Shown one piece after another: positions 56,114-63,823 of a DNA stretch of 64,000 bases (its first letter is position 1; each line of letters starts with the position of its first letter). Under the pieces are notes generated by a model. It saw nothing but the letters and a program-made list of their open reading frames with translations. It was not told where the DNA came from and ran no database searches. A program made the translations under genes and the position numbers. This DNA comes from Kosmotoga arenicorallina S304 (lineage in GTDB: Bacteria; Thermotogota; Thermotogae; Petrotogales; Kosmotogaceae): the NCBI RefSeq assembly GCF_001636545.1, contig NZ_JFHK01000002.1, positions 247,908-311,907 on the forward strand, in the 5' to 3' direction.

Positions 56114-57280
56114 ATGGGTGAAATTAGACCAGGAAAAATCATAGGTCCTGGAAAACACATTAAAGATGAAATTGAATACCTTGGCTGGACTCAGCAGGAT
56201 CTCGCTGAGGTCATGGGCGTTTCTTTAAAAACCGCAAACCTATTGATACAAGATAAAACGCCCATAACCTTTGAATTGGCCGTTAAATTAAGCAAAGCTA
56301 TAGGTGGTACTCCGAATACCTGGTTGAATTTATACAACATGTATAGATCAAGGATCGAAAATCTGGAATCCGAAGAAAACAAGGCGATCGAAGACCGATC
56401 TATTCTTTACCAATACCTGCCAATAAGAGAAATGAAAAAAAGAGGCTGGATAGATAACTCCCGTTCTTTCGAAAAAGTAAAAAAATCAATCTTGGGATTT
56501 TTCGGAGTGAAGAACCTTGAGGAACTAAAAGAGAAACTCCAAAAGAAAGATCTTGCTCCTGCATTTAGAAGATCTGAAGCACATCAAAACTTCAACGGTT
56601 TTTACGCATATACCTGGTTCTTAATGGCAAAAAAGCTTTCAAAGCAAAAAAATTCTGGTTATGCCTATAATAAAGAAAAGCTAGAGGAGTTGGCGTACCA
56701 GATCGTAGAATACTCACTTTATCCCGAAGGTATAGAACGATTTCTAGAAGAATTAGAAAACACCGGTGTTAGGTTCATGGTCCTTCCCCATTTACAAAAA
56801 ACCTATATAGACGGTGCCTCTTATATAGATGAATATGGTCCGGTAATCGTTTACACAAAAAGATACGACAGGATTGACAATTTCTGGTTTACCGTAGCCC
56901 ACGAAATTGCACACATCCTTTACCACAATTTGGACGATGAAAAACCATTCATTGATAACCTTGCAGATTTAAGCGACAACGAAGCTGAAGTAGAATCGAA
57001 TAACATTGCCGGCGAATGGCTAAAACGAGATCAAATTCTTGACTACTTCAAAGGCAGCTACGGGTACATATCAGAAGTAAAGGTAAACGACTGTTCAAAA
57101 AAATTAAGAATACATCCAGCACTCATTGTAGGAATATTGCAGCATTACGGAAAACTATCCAGAAAGAACCTCAATAGATTCAAAAAGAAAGTTGGTGAGC
57201 TAATACCAGAGAAATACTATATAGAAAATAAAAAAGACCAGGTTTTCAGAGCTGAAAAGGAAGAGAAAACTGTGTACTAA
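56114..57280 (+). CDS. HigA-like antitoxin fused to an ImmA/IrrE-type metallopeptidase
   Basis: 388 residues. The N-terminal HigA/XRE HTH (TQQDLAEVMGVSLKTANLLI) recognises the promoter; the central and C-terminal part has the zinc motif HEIAHILYH in an ImmA/IrrE (DUF955) domain. HigA antitoxins are usually ~100 residues, so this is a long fusion in which the peptidase may control release of the toxin. ATG 56114 with SD AAAGGTGAG. Followed by a terminator. Confidence 0.85.
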   Translation: MGEIRPGKIIGPGKHIKDEIEYLGWTQQDLAEVMGVSLKTANLLIQDKTPITFELAVKLSKAIGGTPNTWLNLYNMYRSRIENLESEENKAIEDRSILYQYLPIREMKKRGWIDNSRSFEKVKKSILGFFGVKNLEELKEKLQKKDLAPAFRRSEAHQNFNGFYAYTWFLMAKKLSKQKNSGYAYNKEKLEELAYQIVEYSLYPEGIERFLEELENTGVRFMVLPHLQKTYIDGASYIDEYGPVIVYTKRYDRIDNFWFTVAHEIAHILYHNLDDEKPFIDNLADLSDNEAEVESNNIAGEWLKRDQILDYFKGSYGYISEVKVNDCSKKLRIHPALIVGILQHYGKLSRKNLNRFKKKVGELIPEKYYIENKKDQVFRAEKEEKTVY

Positions 57281-57319
57281 GCGATCCAAAAATGATTAGA
57301 AATTGCCTTTAGCGGCCCA

Positions 57320-57350
57320 GCGACTGGTATAAAAAAACCAGTCGCTTTTT
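57320..57350 (+). terminator. Intrinsic terminator after the HigBA-like operon
   Basis: GCGACTGGT / ACCAGTCGC stem with an A-rich loop and a T5 run. Clear end of the toxin-antitoxin unit. Confidence 0.9.
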
Positions 57351-57382
57351 GTTTGTTGTCCTGGTTTTTGGGCAAAAACCTA

Positions 57383-57479
57383 CTAAGCGTACACTAAATA
57401 ACTATCTAAATTTTCAATATATTTCAGTGCATATCCACAACCACCGGCATAATCAGGATTCACATCCCAACCATTCTGA
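57383..57479 (-). pseudogene. Possible C-terminal gene remnant
   Basis: On the minus strand, a frame ending in TAG (57383-57385) encodes about 31 residues (WDVNPDYAGGCGYALKYIE, then NLDSYLVYA) with natural-looking composition, interrupted upstream by a short inverted-repeat region (ATCCTGA/TCAGGAT at 57487-57507). Family not recognised; could be chance. Confidence 0.3.
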
Positions 57480-57564
57480 CTCGCCATCCTGAGCATGATT
57501 CAGGATCTCGTACTTAAGAAAAACAAGATTCTGGATAGAACATCTCCAGAATGAAGGCTTTTTC

Positions 57565-57683
57565 AACTGCAAAGCAGTTCGTAACAACCCCGAAGTGGTT
57601 CGAATCAACTCCGCAGGAGTTCGTGACAACTTTGAAAGAGTTCGGATCAATCCCTAAAGGGATTTGGAGTGCCGCACAGCGGC
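57565..57683 (+). repeat. 21-bp mini-hairpin array, type example
   Basis: Units start at 57565, 57586, 57607, 57628 and 57649. Stems: AACTGC/GCAGTT (AAA loop), AACCCC/GTGGTT (GAA, one mismatch), AACTCC/GGAGTT (GCA), AACTTT/AGAGTT (GAA, one mismatch), AATCCC/GGGATT (TAAA). Spacers CGTAAC, CGAATC, CGTGAC, CGGATC. The last element is GCCGC/GCGGC with loop ACA. A frame readable as N-x-x-x-V-R-x heptads is broken by a stop at 57655. Confidence 0.92.
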
Positions 57684-57708
57684 TCTCTCGCTCAATATCA
57701 AAAAATGG

Positions 57709-57772
57709 TTACATTTATACAGGGAAATGTTATAATAGTAGCGAACAATCTGCACTTTTTGAAATAAGTGCA
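57709..57772 (+). promoter_or_regulatory. AbiE-1 promoter and inverted-repeat operator
   Basis: TTACAT (57709-57714), 16-base spacer, TATAAT (57731-57736). TGCACTT (57751-57757) and AAGTGCA (57766-57772) form a perfect 7-bp inverted repeat downstream, in the position expected for AbiEi autorepression. Confidence 0.75.
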
Positions 57773-57797
57773 AAATGTTCGGATGGATGGTGATTCC

Positions 57798-58568
57798 ATG
57801 AAATCTCCTTACAGTAGGGCTTACGTTGCCAAACGTTTATTTAGGCTTAGAGAAAGTGGTGTAAAATATATCTCAAAAAAAGAGCTTGTTAAATATTTTA
57901 AAAAGCAAAACCCAAAAATTAGTGATAGTACCATAAGAAGAAGAATATACGATTTAAAGAAAAGCGGAGTAATTACAAATTCAGGAAGGGGTCAATATTT
58001 AATTGAAAACCGTCCGTCTTTTTTGCCACCTGATTCTGCTTTTTTGAAAAAGGTAGTGAAAAGCCTGACCAAGCGTTTTCCTTACCTAAGTAACTACTGC
58101 ATATGGGAAACAAAATGGCTTTCTGAATTTACAGTTCATCAGGCATCTTTACCCCTAGTTATACTTGAAGTTGAGCGAGATACTGAAGAATCGGTATTCA
58201 ACTTCCTTAAAGAATCATATAATAATATCTTCCTAAAACCGGGAATAAAAGAAGTAGAAAAGTATTTCGCTTTTAATGAAAAAAACATAGTGGTAATACC
58301 TCTCATATCACAATCGCCCATTTCGAAAATCGGAAATATAAAAATACCAAAAACAGAAAAAATTCTTGTCGACCTTTTCTGCGAAAAGAACTTGTTTATC
58401 GCTTACCAGGGTCAAGAACTGATAAACATTTATAAGAACGTAATCAAAAAATACGCCTTTAATAGGACCACTTTTTGGTCATACGCTAAGCGAAGAAAAA
58501 GGTACAATCAAATTCGAAGGTTCATCCTTGAAAATCATATTGAAGGATTTATGGAGGAAGAAAATTGA
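57798..58568 (+). CDS. AbiEi-like transcriptional regulator/antitoxin, copy 1
   Basis: 256 residues. An N-terminal winged-helix region (LVKYFKKQNPKISDSTIRRR) is followed by an alpha/beta C-terminal domain (VILEVERDTEESVFNFLKES). The type IV antitoxin of AbiE systems represses its own promoter. ATG 57798 is chosen; upstream in-frame starts lie within the operator. It overlaps the next gene by four bases (TTGA). Confidence 0.72.
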   Translation: MKSPYSRAYVAKRLFRLRESGVKYISKKELVKYFKKQNPKISDSTIRRRIYDLKKSGVITNSGRGQYLIENRPSFLPPDSAFLKKVVKSLTKRFPYLSNYCIWETKWLSEFTVHQASLPLVILEVERDTEESVFNFLKESYNNIFLKPGIKEVEKYFAFNEKNIVVIPLISQSPISKIGNIKIPKTEKILVDLFCEKNLFIAYQGQELINIYKNVIKKYAFNRTTFWSYAKRRKRYNQIRRFILENHIEGFMEEEN

Positions 58569-59644
58569 TCAAGAAATCATCTTTTTCTAAAAAGTGGATA
58601 ATTAGCAGACGGAAAATATACAAACGCAATGATCCTTCGATCATTGAAAAAGCAATTAGAGCTCTTAGCTTGGTTGAAAAACTTAAGTCATCAGAGATGA
58701 GCTTTGTTTTTAAGGGTGGGACTTCTTTGCTTCTTTTATTAAAAGAATTCAATAGATTTTCGATCGACGTTGATATTATATTCAACGGAAAGCCTGAAGA
58801 TTTGGAAAAATTCTTGCCAAAGATCATCGATGGTGAATGTTTTACTCACTATGAAAAAGATATCAGAAAAAACAACAATAACATACCAAAATCTCACTTC
58901 AAATTCTTCTACAACTCAACAATAAACAACAGAGAAAATTATATTTTATTGGATGTATTGTTTGAAAAAGAAAACTATCCCGAAAAGGTTGTTGTCCCGA
59001 TAGAACATAATTTGCTGGACACGGAAGGACGTACGGTAGAAGTTGTCGTACCAAGTATCGATTCTATCCTCGGAGATAAATTAACCGCTTTTGCACCAAA
59101 CACCACTGGCATTTCCTATGGAGTAGGTAAGGAAGCAGAGATAATCAAACAACTCTTTGATGTTGGTACTCTTTTCGACCATTGTGAAAACATTTCGATG
59201 GTAAGAACTTCCTTTAATGTGACGGCCCAAAAAGAAATTGGCTATAGAGGAAATAGGAACTCTTTTGAAGATGTTCTCAATGATGCATTCGATACCTCTC
59301 TTATTATTCCTTATAGAGGAGCAGTAGGTAGTGAGAAATTTAGAAAATTACAACGCGGGATAACTTCTTTTTCTTCATATGCTTTCAATAACAGATTCAA
59401 TCTAGACCAAGCAATAAACAAAGCGTCAAAAGCAGCTTATTTATCACAGCTTGTATTATCGAATATCAATGACTTTGAACGTTACAACCCTTCGATCAAC
59501 TTAGAGAAAATATTTATTGAAAACCCTAAATACAGCAAGCTTAACAGAATCAAAAAAACTGACCCTGAAGCATTTTTTTATTTCAAAAAAGCAATAGAAC
59601 TTCTGGAAGAAAAGAAGGCCACCCATGGACGTCGAAAAACTTGA
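58565..59644 (+). CDS. AbiEii nucleotidyltransferase toxin, copy 1
   Basis: 359 residues. The nucleotidyltransferase signature is FVFKGGTSLLLLLK followed by RFSIDVDIIF (catalytic Asp pair). TTG start overlapping the AbiEi stop. AbiEii toxins block growth by transferring nucleotides onto RNA (family knowledge); the pair serves as a toxin-antitoxin and anti-phage module. Confidence 0.85.
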   Translation: MIKKSSFSKKWIISRRKIYKRNDPSIIEKAIRALSLVEKLKSSEMSFVFKGGTSLLLLLKEFNRFSIDVDIIFNGKPEDLEKFLPKIIDGECFTHYEKDIRKNNNNIPKSHFKFFYNSTINNRENYILLDVLFEKENYPEKVVVPIEHNLLDTEGRTVEVVVPSIDSILGDKLTAFAPNTTGISYGVGKEAEIIKQLFDVGTLFDHCENISMVRTSFNVTAQKEIGYRGNRNSFEDVLNDAFDTSLIIPYRGAVGSEKFRKLQRGITSFSSYAFNNRFNLDQAINKASKAAYLSQLVLSNINDFERYNPSINLEKIFIENPKYSKLNRIKKTDPEAFFYFKKAIELLEEKKATHGRRKT

Positions 59645-59731
59645 AGTCTGGCAACATTCAATGGAGCCGGCAGCCAAAGCATACGAAATAACAGTCAAAT
59701 TCCCAAAGCACGAAATGTACAGCCTCGCCGA
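59625..59731 (+). pseudogene. Truncated S23-like four-helix-bundle gene
   Basis: The first ~36 residues (VEKLEVWQHSMEPAAKAYEI, then FPKHEMYSLAD) match the N-terminus of the S23/four-helix-bundle family (usually ~115-130 residues). At 59732 the sequence switches to an inverted IS256 left end, and the frame runs on through repeat DNA to 60014. Start overlaps AbiEii by 20 bases. The rest of the gene is gone. Confidence 0.8.
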
Positions 59732-59766
59732 TCATATGGAGAGAGTTTACACAAAATTCCTAACAG
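59732..59766 (-). mobile_element. 35-bp remnant of an IS256-type left end, inverted
   Basis: Reverse complement matches the left end of the intact IS (52415-52449) at all but one of 35 bases: both read CTGTTAGGAATTTTGTG, then TAAACTC, then CTCCATATGA. No transposase remains. It truncates the S23-like gene. Confidence 0.9.
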
Positions 59767-59792
59767 ATCCTATTTCCCAAACTCTTAGGCTT

Positions 59793-59879
59793 TCAGTTCT
59801 CGAGGAACTCTCGGTCAAACCCAAACCCATATTTTCAAAGCTTTCACACACAACCTACAACCAACAACCCACAACGAAC
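59793..59879 (+). repeat. ~86-bp dispersed repeat, copy B
   Basis: Partner of 53973-54058 with several small indels. It joins the IS remnant to the hairpin array, whereas copy A joins the PIN fragment to a 15-bp array. Confidence 0.8.
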
Positions 59880-59976
59880 CCGCCGCCCCAGGCGCAGAGC
59901 CATTCCGCAGGAATGCAAAGCCTTTACGAAGTAAAGCATAACCTGAGCAAAGCTCAGCATAGCCACTGCCTTGCAG
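59880..59976 (+). repeat. 21-bp mini-hairpin array (C-type stems)
   Basis: Units start at 59880, 59901, 59922, 59943 and 59964. Perfect stems: CATTCC/GGAATG (GCA), CTTTAC/GTAAAG (GAA), CTGAGC/GCTCAG (AAA). The first (CGCC/GGCG) and last (CTGC/GCAG) are shorter. Spacers CAGAGC, CAAAGC, CATAAC, CATAGC. Confidence 0.92.
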
Positions 59977-60000
59977 CACCCAGCCTCAGCATATTCAAAT

Positions 60001-60038
60001 TTGGTTCTTTTTAACTACCAGTGTATAATAATGGTAGT
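60001..60038 (+). promoter_or_regulatory. AbiE-2 promoter embedded in an inverted repeat
   Basis: TTGGTT (60001-60006), 17-base spacer, TATAAT (60024-60029). A perfect 7-bp inverted repeat, ACTACCA (60014-60020) and TGGTAGT (60032-60038), brackets the -10, matching AbiEi autoregulation. Confidence 0.8.
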
Positions 60039-60062
60039 AATATAGATCCAAGGTGGTGGGTT

Positions 60063-60659
60063 ATGAGTAAAATTCTCGATTTCTTCAAAAAACACTATGG
60101 CTATGCAAGAATGAAAGACCTAAAAGCAAATGGTATACACACAAGGGAGTTAAGAAAACTCCTTGAAGAAGGCACAATAGAAAAGGTGAAAGCAGGACTT
60201 TATCGTTTGGCTACTCTCTCCGGCATCAAAATAGTCTCTCTTGTCGATGTATGTCATGCAATCCCTAAGGGAGTAATTTGCCTAATATCTGCCCTTGATT
60301 ATTATGATCTTACCACCTTCTCTCCCTGGGAAGTCCATGTTGCAATTCCACATGATCTTAAAAAGCCAACAATAGAATATCCACCTGTAAGTTTCTTTCA
60401 CTTTAGAGAAAACACATACTCCCTCGGTATTGAAACAATCAACACCGAATTTGGACCAATAAGAATCTATAACAGAGAAAAGACTGTTTGTGACATATTC
60501 AGGTTCAGGAATAGGTTAGGAGAAGACCTGGCAATCGAAGCGTTGAAAAATTATCTTATCTGGAGTAATGGAAATACCGCACGACTCAGAAAATACATGA
60601 AAGCCACAAGAATGGAAAAAATCATGTCACCGTTCATAAAGGGTATGATGCACACATGA
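60063..60659 (+). CDS. AbiEi-like antitoxin/regulator, copy 2
   Basis: 198 residues. N-terminal winged helix (GYARMKDLKANGIHTRELRK, then LLEEGTIEKVKAGLYRL) and the AbiEi core (ICLISALDYYDLTTF, then WEVHVAIPHD, then REKTVCDIFRFR). Closer to canonical AbiEi than copy 1. ATG 60063 has an AAGGTGG site; GTG 60021 lies inside the promoter. Stop overlaps the next start (ATGA). Confidence 0.87.
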   Translation: MSKILDFFKKHYGYARMKDLKANGIHTRELRKLLEEGTIEKVKAGLYRLATLSGIKIVSLVDVCHAIPKGVICLISALDYYDLTTFSPWEVHVAIPHDLKKPTIEYPPVSFFHFRENTYSLGIETINTEFGPIRIYNREKTVCDIFRFRNRLGEDLAIEALKNYLIWSNGNTARLRKYMKATRMEKIMSPFIKGMMHT

Positions 60660-61558
60660 ACAAAGAAATAAGAAATATGGCCGCATCTGTAAAAGATCGG
60701 CTCTTAAGGATTGCCAAATTCAATAAAGTTGATTACACAAGAATATTGCAGCGATATGCCCAAGAAAGGTTTCTCTATCGCCTTTCGGTTTCTAATTTTC
60801 GAAGCAATCTTGTTCTTAAAGGTGCCATGATGTTTTTGGCTTATGGATTACCAGATCTCCGACCCACGAAAGACATTGATTTTCTTGGAATTGCTATTTC
60901 TAATGAGCCTGATAATATCGAGATGATAATCAAACAAATCTCCTCAATCCCCTGCAACGATGGAATCATTTTTAATGGAGAAAATTTAAAGATTTCCATA
61001 ATTAAAAAAGATGCGGAGTACAATGGAGTGAGAGTCATCATCCCCTGGAATATCGAAAGAACGAAAGGCAATTTACAACTTGACATAGGCTTTGGAGATC
61101 GAATACACAACGGGCCCGTAGAAGTCAGTTTTCCGACACTCATAGATCAGATTCAACCTCTAATAATGGTTTATTCAAAAGAAACCGCTTTAGCTGAAAA
61201 ACTACAAATAATCGTAAGCCTGAATTATGAAACAAGCAGAATGAAAGACTTCTACGACATCTACTATCTTTGTTCTCACAGTTCGTTCCACTTGAGCAAC
61301 CTTCGTAAAGCGATTCTCGAAACTTTTGAGAATAGAGGCACTTCATTCCAGGACATAGATACCGTTCTTTCAACAGAGTTCATAACAAACAAAGAAAAAC
61401 AAACACAGTGGGAAGCATTCCTGGTTAGAAGCAGATTGGATAACAAACTTGATTTCTTAAAACTGATGAAAAAATTGAAAACCTTCCTTGTACCTTTACT
61501 CAAATCAAGTGATGATCTTGTCTGGAACCCAAAGCAATGGTGTTGGAACAGATACTGA
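60656..61558 (+). CDS. AbiEii nucleotidyltransferase toxin, copy 2
   Basis: 300 residues. LVLKGAMMFLAYG followed by RPTKDIDFLG is the DUF1814/AbiEii nucleotidyltransferase signature; ETALAEKLQIIVSL and SRMKDFYDIYYL are further family landmarks. Different subfamily from copy 1 (359 residues), so the two modules are independent acquisitions rather than a duplication. Confidence 0.9.
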   Translation: MNKEIRNMAASVKDRLLRIAKFNKVDYTRILQRYAQERFLYRLSVSNFRSNLVLKGAMMFLAYGLPDLRPTKDIDFLGIAISNEPDNIEMIIKQISSIPCNDGIIFNGENLKISIIKKDAEYNGVRVIIPWNIERTKGNLQLDIGFGDRIHNGPVEVSFPTLIDQIQPLIMVYSKETALAEKLQIIVSLNYETSRMKDFYDIYYLCSHSSFHLSNLRKAILETFENRGTSFQDIDTVLSTEFITNKEKQTQWEAFLVRSRLDNKLDFLKLMKKLKTFLVPLLKSSDDLVWNPKQWCWNRY

Positions 61559-61629
61559 ATAAGAAATGTAGTCATCTTCTCGAACACGTATTCAGTTATA
61601 CCCTGTACCCGCTCTTTAGCTCGGTAGTC

Positions 61630-61685
61630 AACCACACGTGGTTCTGGTCAACTCTGAAGGGATTCGTATCTGCCGCACAGCAGCT
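61630..61685 (+). repeat. Shortened mini-hairpin array with a fused unit
   Basis: AACCAC/GTGGTT (loop AC, 61630-61643), spacer CTGGTC, then AACTCT-GAA-GGGATT, where the left arm of one unit joins the right arm of the next through the shared GAA loop, and finally TGCCGC-ACA-GCAGCT. Compared with 63447-63503, exactly one 21-base unit is missing. Confidence 0.8.
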
Positions 61686-61734
61686 CTTGGTTCTCTGACC
61701 CTAGGATTCTCGGTTTTTTATCGCGTTAGCAACC

Positions 61735-61914
61735 ATCGTACCACCAGCAGTCGTTCTATCATTTGTCGTTCCACCAGTTGTCAGCCTTGCAAGCGTCGTA
61801 CCATCAATTGTCGTATTATCATTTGTCGCATCACCAACAGTCGTACCATCAGCTGTCGCATTATCAGTTGTCGCCCCATCAATCATCGTACTATCATCAG
61901 TCGCCGCACAGTAG
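61735..61914 (+). repeat. 15-bp tandem array, 12 units, ending in the hairpin motif
   Basis: Twelve units in exact register, including the divergent GTCAGCCTTGCAAGC at 61780. Last unit GTCGCCGCACAGTAG fuses the repeat with the GCCGCACAG motif and is followed by CCCTCTCG, as at 63490. Six consecutive units here resemble those at 55411-55500 in order. Confidence 0.92.
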
Positions 61915-61933
61915 CCCTCTCGATTCTCCAATT

Positions 61934-61961
61934 TTGAAAAAATCAAATTATATAGTATAAT
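61934..61961 (+). promoter_or_regulatory. Promoter for the DUF234-type ATPase gene
   Basis: TTGAAA (61934-61939), 16-base spacer, TATAAT (61956-61961), 40 bases before the start. Begins 20 bases after the repeat array. Confidence 0.7.
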
Positions 61962-62000
61962 CTACATTAGTCTATTCATAATTAGCATGAGGTGAGGGCA

Positions 62001-63362
62001 TTGTTTTACAACAGGATAGAGGAACTCAATACATTAAAGAAGTACCTCAATTCGGATAACCTTGAATTCTTTATACTTTATGGCAGAAGAAGAGTAGGAA
62101 AAACTGCTCTCTTGAAAAAAGCAGTATATGGGAAAAAAGGTATTTTCTTTGTCGGAAGACAGGTTACGGGCTCAACTCTTCTGGATGCTTTTTCAAATGA
62201 AGTGGCCCGGTTGTTCAATCTTCACGGTGCTACATTCAAAAGCTGGGAAGATGCTTTGAGATTTGTCTTCCAAAAAGCGAAGGATGAAAATATTTATCTC
62301 GTTCTTGACGAATTTCAGTATCTGGTTGAAGCCTCCCCCGAATTGCCTTCGATTATTCAAATGCTTGTTGATCATGAAGAATCAAAGATAAAGCTGATCC
62401 TTTGTAGTTCGAGCATGAGCTTTATGGAAAAATTGCTTGCTTATAAAAGCCCCGTGTTCGGCAGAAAAACCGGATATATGAAACTCAATCCGGTGAAATT
62501 TGAGCATTCCAATGATTTCTTGCCTGATTACGACTTCCACAACCTGATGAAAGCATATGCAATCACTGGTGGGGTCCCACAATATTTGAACCTTTTCGAC
62601 ACAAAAAAGAGCATTTCTCAAAATATCATTGACCTATTTCTGAGCTCAAGTGCACCACTCAAAGAAGAACCCCTTTTCATACTATCCCAAGAGCTAAGGG
62701 AGCCAAAGATATATCAAAGCATACTTGAAGCGCTCGCCTTTGGTTACAATCGCCCTGGAGATATTGCCAGCAAAATAGGCTTTTCAGATTCAAGAAAGAT
62801 TCAGCCATACCTGCATAACCTCATAACATTAAACATAGTTCAAAAAGAAATACCGGTTACCATAAAGAACCCCATCAGAACGAGAAAAGGAATTTACGTA
62901 ATTTCTGATCCGCTTTTCAGGTTCTGGTATCGCTTTGTTTTTCCTTACCTTCAATACCTTGAATTCGGGCATATTGAGCCGGTAATCGAACAACTTGAAA
63001 AGAATTTTGAACAATTTGTCTCCTTCCAATTCGAAAAAGAAGCCAGGATCTTTCTGTCAAGCACACTGGGATTTGACAGAATTGGAAGGTTTTGGGAGAA
63101 CGACCTGGAGATCGATATAATAGGAAAAAAGAGAGACCAGTGGTTTATTGGTGAATGTAAATGGAGAAATAGAAATATCACCCAAAGCGATTTGAATACA
63201 CTCTATAAAAAAGAAAAGGCACTCGGTGTAAAGCCTTCGTGCTACATATTAGTCTCAAAAACAGGGTTCAAAAACAATTTAGAAATAATGCAAAACATAA
63301 TGCTAGTAAAATTAGATCGGGATAAGGGGTGGATTATTGATAAAAAATGCGTATTAAACTAA
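62001..63362 (+). CDS. Archaeal-type AAA ATPase with C-terminal DUF234 nuclease-like domain
   Basis: 453 residues. Walker A YGRRRVGKTALLKK near residue 30, Walker B IYLVLDEFQYL near residue 100, winged helix (~270-320), then a DUF234-type C-terminal domain with NDLEIDIIG and IGECKWRN, the D...ExK signature of PD-(D/E)xK nucleases. TTG 62001 is chosen (family starts FYNR; SD GAGGTGAGGG at 61989-61998); GTG 61992 is an alternative. Widespread in thermophiles, role unknown, often in mobile or defence regions. Confidence 0.85.
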   Translation: MFYNRIEELNTLKKYLNSDNLEFFILYGRRRVGKTALLKKAVYGKKGIFFVGRQVTGSTLLDAFSNEVARLFNLHGATFKSWEDALRFVFQKAKDENIYLVLDEFQYLVEASPELPSIIQMLVDHEESKIKLILCSSSMSFMEKLLAYKSPVFGRKTGYMKLNPVKFEHSNDFLPDYDFHNLMKAYAITGGVPQYLNLFDTKKSISQNIIDLFLSSSAPLKEEPLFILSQELREPKIYQSILEALAFGYNRPGDIASKIGFSDSRKIQPYLHNLITLNIVQKEIPVTIKNPIRTRKGIYVISDPLFRFWYRFVFPYLQYLEFGHIEPVIEQLEKNFEQFVSFQFEKEARIFLSSTLGFDRIGRFWENDLEIDIIGKKRDQWFIGECKWRNRNITQSDLNTLYKKEKALGVKPSCYILVSKTGFKNNLEIMQNIMLVKLDRDKGWIIDKKCVLN

Positions 63363-63383
63363 AAAAATGCCGCAGGCGAACAT

Positions 63384-63503
63384 CATCGACGAAGTCGATC
63401 GAGACAACTGCTTGCAGTTCGAGTAAACTCCGCAGGAGTTCGTGACAACTCTGAAAGAGTTCGGATCAATCCCGAAGGGATTCGTATCTGCCGCACAGCA
63501 GCC
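63384..63503 (+). repeat. 21-bp mini-hairpin array, six units
   Basis: Units begin exactly every 21 bases from 63384 to 63489. Stems: ATCGAC/GTCGAT (GAA), AACTGC/GCAGTT (2-nt loop, compensated by a 7-nt spacer), AACTCC/GGAGTT (GCA), AACTCT/AGAGTT (GAA), AATCCC/GGGATT (GAA), then TGCCGC-ACA-GCAGCC with a mismatch. Four units match those at 57607-57683 in order. Confidence 0.93.
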
Positions 63504-63559
63504 CTCTCGGATCTCGATTCTCAGCTTTCATCAGCACTTGCAAGCCTCAGTCTTCGAGC

Positions 63560-63800
63560 GTCGCTCCATCATCTGACAGCCTCGCAAGCGTCGTATTATC
63601 AATTGTCGCCCCATCAATTGTCGTATTATCAACAGTCGCCCCACCAACTGTCGTATTATCAACAGTCGCTCCACCAGCAGTCGTTCTATCATTTGTCGTT
63701 CCACCAGTTGTCAGCCTCTGCAAGCGTCGCTCCATCAACTGTCGCTCCACCAACAGTCGTATCACCAGTTGTCGTATTATCATCAGTCGCTCCACTACCC
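63560..63800 (+). repeat. 15-bp tandem array, 16 units (longest)
   Basis: Sixteen units; all are 15 bases except one 16-base copy of the divergent unit (63710-63725), which has one inserted base. Contains runs shared with the other arrays (for example GTCGTTCTATCATTT then GTCGTTCCACCAGTT, as at 61750). Ends 24 bases before a strong promoter. Confidence 0.93.
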
Positions 63801-63823
63801 CCAATAACCAAACAAAAAAATCC

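Noticed and set aside
57565..57657. Expressed heptapeptide-repeat protein (N-x-x-x-V-R-x)
   Set aside because: One frame reads as heptads, but stops interrupt it (57655 here, 63423 in the sister array) and no start with a ribosome site precedes it. Stem covariation explains the pattern better.
59880..60014. C-terminal part of an S23-like protein continuing through the hairpin array
   Set aside because: The frame is open by chance after the IS remnant; it encodes repeat DNA, and the family match stops at residue ~36.
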